From CAYMYN01 sp964394665 (GTDB taxonomy: Bacteria > Planctomycetota > UBA1135 > GCA-002686595), in NCBI GenBank assembly GCA_964394665.1, contig CAYMYN010000005.1, forward strand, positions 62,001 through 126,000: a stretch of 64,000 bases of DNA. The letters are read 5' to 3'. Shown here piece by piece: positions 43,447 to 51,040 of the stretch. Every line of letters begins with the position of its first letter. Positions within the stretch are counted from its first letter, which is position 1. Position numbers and translations under genes: made by a program. The notes under the pieces were generated by a model. The model saw nothing but the letters and a program-made list of their open reading frames with translations, was not told where the DNA came from and did not search any database.

Positions 43447-43972
43447 CGGGTCCCTCCGCGACGAAGCGTTCGACTTTGCGCCGGAAGGCCTCGGCATCGA
43501 GCGCCGGGTAGCGCAGCAAGCCGGGCTCGATCGCGGCCAGGTGTTCGAGCAGGCCCGCGCGCTCGACCAGACCCCGGGCGAGCATCTCCCGCACGTCGGA
43601 GAGGTCGCGCTCGTGCCCGCGCTCGAGCTTGGCGAGCGCCTGCCCGTAGAAGTCATAGTGGTAGAACTCGACGGGCCCGCAGCTCGCGATGTAGAGACTG
43701 CGCTCCCGCCAGCCGGGTAGGGGCGGAATGAAGTCGTCGGGCGAGGCCAGCTCGACGTTCACGTCGAGCTCGTCCTTGATCCGGCGCAGGGCCTCGAAGA
43801 TCCCAGCAGGTTCGGGGTCCAGCTTCAGGTCGGCGTCGATGGTGGCGCCGCGCCAACCCACGAGGACCGCGCTCGTCCCGCCGGTGAGGTAGATCCGGCC
43901 GGGACCAAGCGCTGCACGACCGATGGCCGTCATCAGCGCGCGCACCCTGTCGGCATCCAGCTCCGAACGCAT
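43439..43972 (-). CDS. DUF6036/AbiEii-like nucleotidyltransferase
   Basis: 177 aa. The N-terminal fold resembles minimal nucleotidyltransferases: IYLTGGTSAVLVGWRGATID followed by ADLKLD, where the GG and the D-x-D (DADLKLD) are the nucleotide and metal contacts. IEVELASPDDF-type strand (here DVNVELASPDDFIPPLPGW) and YHYDFYGQALAKLERGHERD with LSDVREMLA complete the AbiEii/DUF6036 pattern. It probably transfers a nucleotide to RNA or protein. It is followed by an overlapping 102-aa gene, so the two form a candidate toxin-antitoxin or phage-defence module. Confidence 0.78.
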   Translation of the reverse strand: MRSELDADRVRALMTAIGRAALGPGRIYLTGGTSAVLVGWRGATIDADLKLDPEPAGIFEALRRIKDELDVNVELASPDDFIPPLPGWRERSLYIASCGPVEFYHYDFYGQALAKLERGHERDLSDVREMLARGLVERAGLLEHLAAIEPGLLRYPALDAEAFRRKVERFVAEGPVA

Positions 43973-44092
43973 CGACCCATCCTAGAGCACGCTCAGGCGA
44001 TCGCCACGGGCGGCGCTCGAGCGGTTCCGCGGCGCTGTCCGGCGCGACCCGGCCGAACGGCCCCAGACCCGGGGCTCGGGCCCCGGAGCCGC

Positions 44093-44629
44093 TCAGGTCG
44101 AACTCCGTCGGGCCAGCACGCGGAAGGACGAGTCGAGCAGGGGGAAGCTCCTCTGCAAGCGGCGATTCCAGCGCGCGAGGGGCGAGCGGCCGGGGGCGGG
44201 TTTTGGGTCGCCCTGGCGCAGGAAGACCTCGAGGCCGAAGCCCGGGAGCAGCCGCGCGAGCTCGTCCGGCGTGTAGTAGTGCAGGTGGTGCCAGGCGTCG
44301 TAGTGCCGGCCGCGGCGGCGCTTGAGGCCCAGGCGACCCATGGTCGTCTGCCAGCGATTGGAGATCGAGCCGATGTTCGGGCACGCGACGAGCAGAACTC
44401 CATTGGGGCGCAGCGCCCCGCGACAGGTCTCGATCAGCCGCGCCGGTCTTCTGGGGTGCTCGAGCACCTGGTCGAGCAGGATGCAGTCGTAGGCGCCGGC
44501 TTCGAGACGCAGGTCCTCGAGCGGACCGCTGCGCACCACGAAGCCGGTGCGCGCGGCGACGCGGCCCGTGGTCGTCGGATCGACGTCCCAACCCTCGGGC
44601 CGCCAGCCGCGCCCGGCCTCGACGCGCAT
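44093..44629 (-). pseudogene. 5'-truncated duplicate of the zinc-ribbon methyltransferase at 49805
   Basis: From EMRVEAGRGWRPEGWDVDP to the C-terminus this is a close copy of the intact methyltransferase (shared RPEGWDVDPTTT-type start, VACPNIGSISNRWQT, RRGRHYDAWHHLHYYTPDEL). It lacks the N-terminal zinc ribbon and the SAM motif I (LGCGDG), so it should not bind SAM. The open frame can be extended to an ATG at 44752, but that part is unrelated and antisense to the start of the next gene. Both copies are on the minus strand, about 5.7 kb apart. Confidence 0.82.
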
Positions 44630-44750
44630 CTCGATCTCCTCATTCCGCCGTCGGGGCTCGAAAAGGCGCCCAAGGTGCCAAGGCCCGCGGGCCGAAGAGA
44701 AAGATGCCTCCGCATCGGTTGCCCTCCTGCATCGCAGCAGGCCCCAGACC

Positions 44751-45002
44751 ATGGTGCTCCTCCAGTTCGTGCTGCTCCTCGGCTTGGCCGCGCTGCTCCT
44801 GCTCGCGGACTACCGTTCCCTCGCCACCGGCTGGCTGCCCTGCGGCTGCAAGGGCCCGCTCACACGCCTCGAGATCCGCCGCGGCGAGCGCCCCCTGGCC
44901 TACTGGCTGCTCTTCGCCCTCTACCTCCTCGGGGCCCTCGCGCTCACCGGCACGGCCTTCGGCATCCTCACCGGCCTGCTCGAGCCCCTACCCCTGCGCT
45001 GA
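44751..45002 (+). CDS. 83-aa two-helix membrane protein
   Basis: An N-terminal helix (about 2-20, VLLQFVLLLGLAALLLLADY) and a second helix (about 55-76, LLFALYLLGALALTGTAFGI) flank a loop with CGCKGPLTRLEIRRGERP. The two closely spaced Cys could bind a metal or lipid thioester. I do not recognise the family. The ATG at 44751 is the first after a gap; coding potential is supported mainly by the clean membrane pattern. Convergent with the M56 gene. Confidence 0.55.
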   Translation: MVLLQFVLLLGLAALLLLADYRSLATGWLPCGCKGPLTRLEIRRGERPLAYWLLFALYLLGALALTGTAFGILTGLLEPLPLR

Positions 45003-45092
45003 CACGGGCTGCGCCCCGCGACCAGGCACGGGACAGTAGCCGCGCGCCGCCGACCGCCCGAGCCCGGCGCGCGCCGGGCTCCAGCTCGCGCG

Positions 45093-47201
45093 CTACTCGC
45101 GGCGGCCGACGAAACCGAGCGTGCGGGCGCCGGCGTCGCGCAGGGTCCGCAGGACGGCCAGGGTTTCTCCCACGGTCGTGGGGTCGTGCACGTCCAGCAG
45201 GAAGACGGCCGCGGGGTGGGGGACGACGAGCGTGCTCACCATGCCGCCCAGGACGTCCAGGCGCGCGCGCCGCGAGGAGAAACCCGTGCCCATCTCCGGC
45301 GGGACGCGCAGGGTGACCCCCGGGCCGCGCAGCTCGACGGTGAACCGCGCTGGCGCGTCCGCACGCTCCTCGTCGAGATCCTCGTAGGTGGGCAGGCGAT
45401 AGGAAACGGTCGTCTCGCTGCCGTCGGGCAACACGGCGCCGAGCTCGAGCTGCTGGATCTGCACGTCGGCCATCCCGCACTGCTGCACGACGGCGAGCAT
45501 GGAGGCGAAGGGCGCCTGCGCGGGGGCGATGACCTGCACGAGACCGCGGGGCAGCGGGAGCAGGCCCGGCTGCGTGTCCTTCGGCATCCCCCGCGCCGCC
45601 GCCGCGAGGTGCTCCCGCAGCGGCCCGAGGTCGGTCCCGCCCGCGGGGACCAGCACCTGCTCGCCTGCGCGGATCGCTCCCGACCCATCGATCTCGAGGA
45701 CCACGCGGGCGTCCGGCGTTCGCGGGCCCGTTGGACCTGGGGTGTCCACCACCCGCGGGCCCAGCGGTCCGACGCTGTCCCTGCGCTCCTCGCCCGCGGG
45801 CATCGAGGTCCGCCGCCCCGACCCATCCAGCTCGACGACCGTCGTCGCAGGCCCCGGGATCACCCCATGCTCCCGCTGCACCCGCTCGAGGTCCGCCGCC
45901 GGGTCGTCGGTCGGCGCGCGGTGCACCAGCTCTGCGTTGATCCACACGCTGAGGACGTCTCGCCCGTCCGCCGGATCGGCGCTGCCCGAGAGCTGGTAAG
46001 CCAGCGAGCCCGTGCGCATCCCGGAGCGTCCAAGCGTCGCGCCCCCGGTGACTTCGAGCGGCTGCTCCTCGCCCGCGCGCACGCCCGGCCCCACGCAGGC
46101 CAGGGCCGCGAGCGCGACCCAGCTCGCCGCGACCGTCGTCCCCAGCAGGGCGCGCGAGGGCCGGGGCGCGCCGCCCGCCAGGGCCGCCTCGACGCGCGCG
46201 ACCAGCTCGCCGCGCGGCACGGCCATGGCCGCGGCCCAGGCCGGCGAGCCCGCGCCGGCGGTGCGCTCCGCGACCTCGAGCAGGCAACGCGCCAGCCCCG
46301 CGCCGTCGACGGTGGCGCGCACGGCCTCGGAGTCGCAGCACAGCTCGGCCTCGGCGCGCAGGCGCCGCTCCGCGACGCGCAGCAGGGGCTGGAAGGGGAA
46401 GAGCCGCGCCAGCAAGGCCGCCGCCAGGCCCCAGGCCGAGTCTCGGCGGCGCAGGTGGGCGAGCTCGTGGGCCAGCAGCGCCCCCGTGCTCCCGCTGCCG
46501 AGCTCGTCCAGGGCGTACTCGGGCACGCAGATCTCGGCCCATCCGAGGGCCATGGGCGAGTCGACCAGGGCCGACGCGCTGAGCCGCACCCGCCGACGCG
46601 GCCCGTGCTCGGCCCGCAGGGCGCGCAGGGCCTCGACCAGGGGACCGGCGCGCAGCTCGCGCCGCCCCGCGAGGACGGCGACCAGCCGCCTGCGGCGCCG
46701 CAGCAGTCGCCCCACCCCGACCGCCGCCCACGCCAACCAGGCCGCGACCAGGAGCGCGGCGGGCCCGAGCTCCAGCCCGCCGAGGGAGAGGGTCCAGGAC
46801 CCATCCGCGGCCCCCGCCGCGGGGGGCAGCTCGAAGGTCGTCTGGCGGACGGCCAGCCGCCCGTCGCGGGCCGGGCTTGCGGCCTCGACCACGGCCCCCG
46901 GAGGAGCGCCTCCCCCCGCCGCGAGCAGCGCGAGCCCCTCGCCCCTCCCATCGGCCTCCCCGCCCCGGCGCAGCAACGCGGTCCCGTCGACCACCAGCCC
47001 GCCGCCCCCGATCGCCATCAGCAGGCTCGCGCTGACGAGCCCGCCGGCGAGCGCCGTGCGCCACACCACCTCCCGCAAGCGCGGCGTGCCCAGGGCGCGC
47101 GTCACGAGCCACGCTCCCCCGAGCAGCAGCGTGCTGTGGACCAGGTACGTGCCGAGCCACGCCACGACCGCCGCGTCCACCGTTCCGATCGTCCCGTTCA
47201 T
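45093..47201 (-). CDS. BlaR1-type M56 metallopeptidase with ExbD-like C-terminal region
   Basis: 702 aa from the ATG at 47201, overlapping the BlaI-like gene by 4 bp. Membrane helices lie at about 12-33, 48-66, 147-164 and near 350. The zinc site is HELAH at 245-249, with EAELCCDSEAV (284-294) providing the third ligand region, as in BlaR1/MecR1. Beyond 350 the protein should be extracytoplasmic. It has no penicillin-binding SxxK/KTG domain. Segments such as VVLEIDGSGAIRAGEQVLVP ... LGPLREHLAAAARGMP and PHPAAVFLLDVHDPTTVGET ... LRTLRDAGARTLGFVG look like ExbD/TolR periplasmic folds (inference). It should cleave BlaI on an unknown signal. Confidence 0.88.
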   Translation of the reverse strand: MNGTIGTVDAAVVAWLGTYLVHSTLLLGGAWLVTRALGTPRLREVVWRTALAGGLVSASLLMAIGGGGLVVDGTALLRRGGEADGRGEGLALLAAGGGAPPGAVVEAASPARDGRLAVRQTTFELPPAAGAADGSWTLSLGGLELGPAALLVAAWLAWAAVGVGRLLRRRRRLVAVLAGRRELRAGPLVEALRALRAEHGPRRRVRLSASALVDSPMALGWAEICVPEYALDELGSGSTGALLAHELAHLRRRDSAWGLAAALLARLFPFQPLLRVAERRLRAEAELCCDSEAVRATVDGAGLARCLLEVAERTAGAGSPAWAAAMAVPRGELVARVEAALAGGAPRPSRALLGTTVAASWVALAALACVGPGVRAGEEQPLEVTGGATLGRSGMRTGSLAYQLSGSADPADGRDVLSVWINAELVHRAPTDDPAADLERVQREHGVIPGPATTVVELDGSGRRTSMPAGEERRDSVGPLGPRVVDTPGPTGPRTPDARVVLEIDGSGAIRAGEQVLVPAGGTDLGPLREHLAAAARGMPKDTQPGLLPLPRGLVQVIAPAQAPFASMLAVVQQCGMADVQIQQLELGAVLPDGSETTVSYRLPTYEDLDEERADAPARFTVELRGPGVTLRVPPEMGTGFSSRRARLDVLGGMVSTLVVPHPAAVFLLDVHDPTTVGETLAVLRTLRDAGARTLGFVGRRE

Positions 47202-47605
47202 GCTTCCCCTCCTCGCGTCCCGTCCTCCGTCCCCCGCTCCTTCGCGTCGAGCAGCGCGCGCACGCGCTCCAGGTCCGCCGCCGAGAACTCCCCGCGCGAG
47301 ACCAGGTGCTGCACGAGCCCCCCCACGTCCCCGTCGAACAGGCTCCTCGCGAGCCCATCCACCATCGCCCGCCGCGCCTCCTCCCGCCCGATGCGCGCCG
47401 AGTACACGAATCCCCGCCGCACCCTCCGCCGCCGCCCCCCCCCCCGCCCCTCCAGCCCCGCCAGCAACGTCGCCACCGTCGACCGCGCGAGCCCCCGCCC
47501 CTCCCGCAACCCCTCCGTCACCCCATTCACACTTGCCTCCCCCCGCTCCCAGAGCACCTGGAGGACGTCCAGCTGCAACGCCGTGAGCTGAGTCAGTTCC
47601 TTCAT
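47198..47605 (-). CDS. BlaI/MecI/CopY-family transcriptional repressor
   Basis: 135 aa from the ATG at 47605. The winged-helix part (about 1-75) has ELTQLTALQLDVLQVLWERG, EASVNGVTEGL and LARSTVATLLAGLEGRG, the BlaI/MecI pattern. The C-terminal helical dimerisation region follows (ARRAMVDGLARSLFDGDVGG, LVQHLVSRGEFSAADLERV). It overlaps the M56 peptidase gene by 4 bp. A perfect TACA-N2-TGTA box 37 bp upstream of the start is the expected operator, so the pair is probably self-repressed and induced when the peptidase cleaves the repressor. Confidence 0.93.
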   Translation of the reverse strand: MKELTQLTALQLDVLQVLWERGEASVNGVTEGLREGRGLARSTVATLLAGLEGRGGGRRRRVRRGFVYSARIGREEARRAMVDGLARSLFDGDVGGLVQHLVSRGEFSAADLERVRALLDAKERGTEDGTRGGEA

Positions 47606-47640
47606 CACCCCCGGACCCCCCGGCCCGACAGGTAGTAGTA

Positions 47641-47652
47641 CTACAGGTGTAG
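47641..47652. promoter_or_regulatory. BlaI/CopY-type operator upstream of the repressor gene
   Basis: CTACAGGTGTAG is a perfect 5+2+5 inverted repeat containing TACA-N2-TGTA, the consensus half-sites of BlaI/MecI/CopY repressors. A second, overlapping 10-bp palindrome (GTAGTACTAC, 47635-47644) lies on the gene-proximal side, so two dimers could bind side by side. It sits 36-47 bp before the repressor ATG. Confidence 0.85.
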
Positions 47653-47887
47653 GGATTCGTCGCCCCCCTACCTGGCGAGGTGCCGGAGAAAAAGCCACAA
47701 GAGCCTGTAACAACGCGGCTTACGGCAACCGAAGGAGCCGCAGCAGGGTGCCGCACCGCCGAGCGGGCCCGGGTCGAGAACCGCGTCAGATCGGCCGACA
47801 CCAGCGCCGACCTCGCGCGATCCGAGGCCCGAGCGTCGGCTAGACTTCATCCTCGCTGCGCCAGCGCGCAGGCCGCCCGCGCACCCC

Positions 47888-48349
47888 GTGCACTCCCCCT
47901 CGCGAGACCTGTCCGGGACGCCCCGGACAACCGATCTGCGGCTCCTGCCCGGCGGCAAGACGGAGCCCTCGAACCCCGAGCTGTTCCAGGCCTACCTCGA
48001 GAACTTCGCGAAGGCCCTTGGGGTGCTGATCGAGCAACGCCGCTTCCAGACGCAGCTCAACCTCCTGCTCTCGGAGCTCGCGAAGTGGCTCCAGGTCCGC
48101 CACGAAGCGGTGGACACGGCCTACCTCTCGACCCACGAAGGCAGCCTGCTGTTCCTGCTGGTCGCTTCGAGCGAGGAGTATCCGGACGCGCTTCGGGACG
48201 AGCTCACTGATCTCGAGATCGAGCTCACGAACGAGCCCGGGCTCGACATGCTCAGCGTGCGCTGCATGTTGCTGCCGAGGCCCGCGGGTCCCGGGGCCCA
48301 CAGCCTCTTCAATAGCGAGTCCATTCGCTATGTCGGGAACGAGGCTTGA
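47888..48349 (+). CDS. unknown protein, partner of a HEPN-like gene
   Basis: 153 aa with a GTG start at 47888; the exact start is uncertain. Helical N-terminus (NPELFQAYLENFAKALGVLI, EQRRFQTQLNLLLSELAKWL), then an alpha/beta part (AYLSTHEGSLLFLLVASSEE, LTDLEIELTNEPGLDML) ending in RCMLLPRPAGPGAHSLFNSE. I do not recognise the family. It overlaps the following HEPN-like gene by 20 bp, which suggests tightly coupled expression. The last 27 codons of a related gene occur as a fragment at 41733-41817, so the family has more than one copy in this genome's history. Confidence 0.7.
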   Translation: MHSPSRDLSGTPRTTDLRLLPGGKTEPSNPELFQAYLENFAKALGVLIEQRRFQTQLNLLLSELAKWLQVRHEAVDTAYLSTHEGSLLFLLVASSEEYPDALRDELTDLEIELTNEPGLDMLSVRCMLLPRPAGPGAHSLFNSESIRYVGNEA

Positions 48350-48779
48350 CCCCGCCATTGGGCGGGTCGAGCTCTCGAACCGTTTCCTGGCCACGCTTCG
48401 CACGCTCGTCGTCGACCCTCGAACGCACGCCGAGGCGATCGCCATCCTCGCCTTCTACCGGGCGCTCCATCTGGTCGACGCCATGTTCCTCTCGACCAAG
48501 GGGGCGGCCCCGGCGATGCACGGCACACGCGCGGAGAGGCTCGGCAAGGATCGACGACTCCACGGCTTGAAGAGGCAGTACGATCCGCACTTCGAGGCCG
48601 CCTACGTCGCGCGCTACTTGACCCTGCCGGACCGAGTCTCGACGGTGCCGACCTTCTTCGACTACCGCAAGCCCGACAAGGTGGTGTCGGACTTGGTCGA
48701 AGGGCGCTTGGCGGAGCTGGAGCGGCTCATCTCGAAACTCGTTCCACCTCGGCTGGCCAAGCTGTTCGCCGTACACTAG
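48330..48779 (+). CDS. HEPN-domain-like protein
   Basis: 149 aa, helical throughout. EAIAILAFYRALHLVDAMFL followed by a short His/Arg loop (AMHGTRAERLGKD) and YVARYLTLPDRVSTVPTFFD is the pattern of HEPN proteins, where an alpha bundle holds an RX4-6H ribonuclease motif. A clear RX4-6H is not evident (the nearest is FYRALHLVD), so catalysis is uncertain. A C-terminal helix LVEGRLAELERLISKLVPPR follows. It overlaps the unknown upstream gene by 20 bp. The two may be a toxin-antitoxin-like pair, by context. Confidence 0.68.
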   Translation: MSGTRLDPAIGRVELSNRFLATLRTLVVDPRTHAEAIAILAFYRALHLVDAMFLSTKGAAPAMHGTRAERLGKDRRLHGLKRQYDPHFEAAYVARYLTLPDRVSTVPTFFDYRKPDKVVSDLVEGRLAELERLISKLVPPRLAKLFAVH

Positions 48780-48834
48780 ATGGGATAGGGGGGCGAAGGG
48801 CTCCGCCAAGGAGCTGGGCGCGAAATGACGGCGA

Positions 48835-49710
48835 TCAGGCGGCGCCGCGACGGGTGGCGGAGGCGCGGACGAAAGGGCGCACGAGGGGTGCCTCGCCGCG
48901 CGCCGCGATCACCAGGTGATTGGGGGGCACGGCCAGCCAGTCGGGGTCGTTGCTCAGGCGCTCGGAGGAGACGAAGAGCGAGCGGTCGAAGGGGTCGAGA
49001 TCGTCGTCGGCGAGCACGGGCAGGTGGTTGCGGCCGTAGTGGTAGTAGAGCGACTCGGGACCGTGGGCGATATCGGTCGAGATGCGCGTCGCCACGGCGT
49101 GCTCGCCGTCGGAGAGGGCGATGTTGAGATAGGACGGCTCGCCGGGTGCGTGGCGATCGGCGAGCTCGAGCACGCGGCCCAGGGCGCGCTCGAGGGCGGC
49201 GACCAGGCGCTCGGCGCCGGAGAGGGGGCTCTGGTTCTCGAGCTCGTCGATCACCAGCGCGAAGACGTGCTCGGAGTCGGTGCTGCCGAAGACGTTCTCG
49301 AAGGCCGCGTCGCCGACCGAGTCGAGCAGACTCCGCCGTAGCTTCGGGAAACGCGCCACGTCCCCGTTGTGCATGAAGAGCAGGTTGCGATAGCGGAACG
49401 GATGGCAGTTGGCCTCGTTGACGCCGCTGGCATGCGTCGCGGCGCGCACGTGGGCCAGCACGCAATCCGACGCGACGACCCGCGACAGGCTCTGGAGGTT
49501 GCGGTTGTTCCAGGCCGGCGTGATGGAACGGAACACGGCCGGCTCGTCGCTGAGTTCCGCGTTGTACCAGCCCACCCCGAAGCCATCGCCGTTGAGCGGC
49601 TCCTCGCGCTCGCGGCTCTTCGAGCTCTGGGCGACCAAGCTGTGCTCGGACTCGAACAGGAAGCTGCGCAGGCGGATCGGCGGTCCCAGGTAGAGGGTGA
49701 AGCGGCACAT
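48835..49710 (-). CDS. class II glutamine amidotransferase (YafJ/EgtC-like)
   Basis: 291 aa. The start at 49710 places the nucleophile at Cys2 (MCRFTLYLGPPI). NGDGFGVGWYNAELSDEPAV, VLAHVRAATHASGVNEANCH and LLFMHNGDVARFPKL are the glutaminase site of the stand-alone class II family. FGSTDSEHVFALVIDELENQ belongs to its substrate side. EgtC removes glutamate from a gamma-glutamyl intermediate in ergothioneine synthesis; other members such as YafJ have unknown substrates. No egt genes are nearby, so the substrate is open. Convergent with the HEPN-like gene. Confidence 0.9.
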   Translation of the reverse strand: MCRFTLYLGPPIRLRSFLFESEHSLVAQSSKSREREEPLNGDGFGVGWYNAELSDEPAVFRSITPAWNNRNLQSLSRVVASDCVLAHVRAATHASGVNEANCHPFRYRNLLFMHNGDVARFPKLRRSLLDSVGDAAFENVFGSTDSEHVFALVIDELENQSPLSGAERLVAALERALGRVLELADRHAPGEPSYLNIALSDGEHAVATRISTDIAHGPESLYYHYGRNHLPVLADDDLDPFDRSLFVSSERLSNDPDWLAVPPNHLVIAARGEAPLVRPFVRASATRRGAA

Positions 49711-49804
49711 GCCCGGCCTATCGGTCGCCCCAGTCACCCGCCTTCAATCCAGCCTGGCGGGGAGCTCCCGCGTCCACCCGGAAGGGCCGGTTGTCTGGAA
49801 CCGT

Positions 49805-50710
49805 TCAGGCCGGGCCCCGGCGGGCCAGCAAGCGGAAGGACGAATCGAGCATCGGGAAGGCGGTCTGCAGGCGGCGGTTCCAGCGCGCGAGGGGCGAGCG
49901 GCCGCGGGCGGGCTTGGGGTCTCCCTGGCGCAGGAAGACCTCGAAACCCTGGTCGGCGAGCAGCCGCGCGAGCTCGTCCGGCGTGTAGTAGTGCAGGTGG
50001 TGCCAGGCGTCGTAGTGCCGGCCGCGGCGCCGCTTGAGTCCCAGGCGACCCATGCAGGTCTGCCAGCGGTTCGAGATCGAGCCGATGTTCGGACAGGCGA
50101 CGAGGAGCACTCCCCCGGGCCGCAGGGCATGCCGGCACGCATCGAGCAAGACCTTCGGTCGCTTAGGGTGCTCGAGGACCTGGTCGAGGAAGATGCAGTC
50201 GTAGGCGCCGGCCTCCAGGCGCAGGTCTTCCAATGGGCCGCCCTGGACCGGGAAGCCGGTGCGTTCGGCGACGCGGCGCGTGGTCGCCGGATCGACGTCC
50301 CAGCCCTCCGGCCTCCAGCCGCGCTCGGCCGCGACGCGCATCTCCAGCCCATCGCCGCAGCCCAGGGAGAGCAAGCGCCCCGGCGCGAGGAAACGCTCGA
50401 CGAGCTCGAGGTGCTCGGTCTTCTGCGCCCGCCGCATGTCCCCGCGCCGGGGATCGTTCTCGGTCTCGGCCGTGTCGATGTAGCCCGCGTAGTAGCGCCG
50501 CAGGTAGGCATCCGAGTACTGCGGATTCATGAAGCGGATCCCGCAGTCCACGCAGCGGTCGATCGTGATCCCCCGGAAGTCCCGGTCGTACCACCCGAAT
50601 CGCACCGAGCCGCAGAGCGGGCAGGCTTCGAGGGGCGCGTCGAATTCGGGAGCCGAGCTCCGGGGCTGTGGGGGACGGACTTCCTGCTCAGCGGCACGCA
50701 CCGCGCGCAA
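49805..50710 (-). CDS. SAM-dependent methyltransferase with N-terminal zinc ribbon
   Basis: 301 aa if the TTG at 50710 (GGAG 7 nt upstream) is used; a GTG at 50701 is the alternative and no ATG fits. A CX2C...CX2C zinc ribbon (EACPLCGSVRFGWYDRD ... DRCVDCGIRFMN) precedes a class I methyltransferase: LLSLGCGDGLEMRVAAERGW (motif I), GWDVDPATTRRVAE, AYDCIFLDQVLEHPKRP and LLVACPNIGSISNRW. Proteins of this type often methylate sugars or lipids of surface glycans. The 3' two-thirds is duplicated at 44093-44632. Confidence 0.88.
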   Translation of the reverse strand: MRAVRAAEQEVRPPQPRSSAPEFDAPLEACPLCGSVRFGWYDRDFRGITIDRCVDCGIRFMNPQYSDAYLRRYYAGYIDTAETENDPRRGDMRRAQKTEHLELVERFLAPGRLLSLGCGDGLEMRVAAERGWRPEGWDVDPATTRRVAERTGFPVQGGPLEDLRLEAGAYDCIFLDQVLEHPKRPKVLLDACRHALRPGGVLLVACPNIGSISNRWQTCMGRLGLKRRRGRHYDAWHHLHYYTPDELARLLADQGFEVFLRQGDPKPARGRSPLARWNRRLQTAFPMLDSSFRLLARRGPA

Positions 50711-50904
50711 GGTATCGCTCCAGCGCGGAGCCGGCCAGCACCCACAGGGCGCGGGGGCGCCGGGTGGCTGGGCTGCACGCTCGGCGCGGCGAGGGCGGCC
50801 AGGGCCTCGCGGCGGCGGCGTTCGGCGGCCACCTCCGCCACGAGCGCGGCCACGAGCAGGACCACGAAGCCGACGACGAGCAGGGGCAGGAAGGGGAACT
50901 CCAT
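50711..50904 (-). pseudogene. possible 5' fragment of a membrane protein gene
   Basis: The ATG at 50904 begins a clean membrane helix (MEFPFLPLLVVGFVVLLVAA) followed by a basic, Ala-rich segment (AAERRRREALAALAAPS). After that the frame becomes low-complexity and runs antisense-free into the methyltransferase start. The start resembles small one-helix planctomycete membrane proteins whose body would follow. I read it as a truncated gene abutting the methyltransferase; a short real protein is possible. Confidence 0.35.
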
Positions 50905-51040
50905 CGGGGGGGCCGCCGGGGTTCGGGCGGGGCCGAGTCGGGAAGCGTGCCGGTTCCTGGCACCCCGCGAGTCGGCTCGACGCCCTTGCTACCGTGCTCC
51001 TGGACCGATCCGTCCTCCAGGCCCCGAGCTGCCCACGACC

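Noticed and set aside
44630..44752. Upstream start of the short methyltransferase copy at 44752
   Set aside because: The 41 residues added have no similarity to the intact methyltransferase and lie antisense to the start of a small membrane protein gene.
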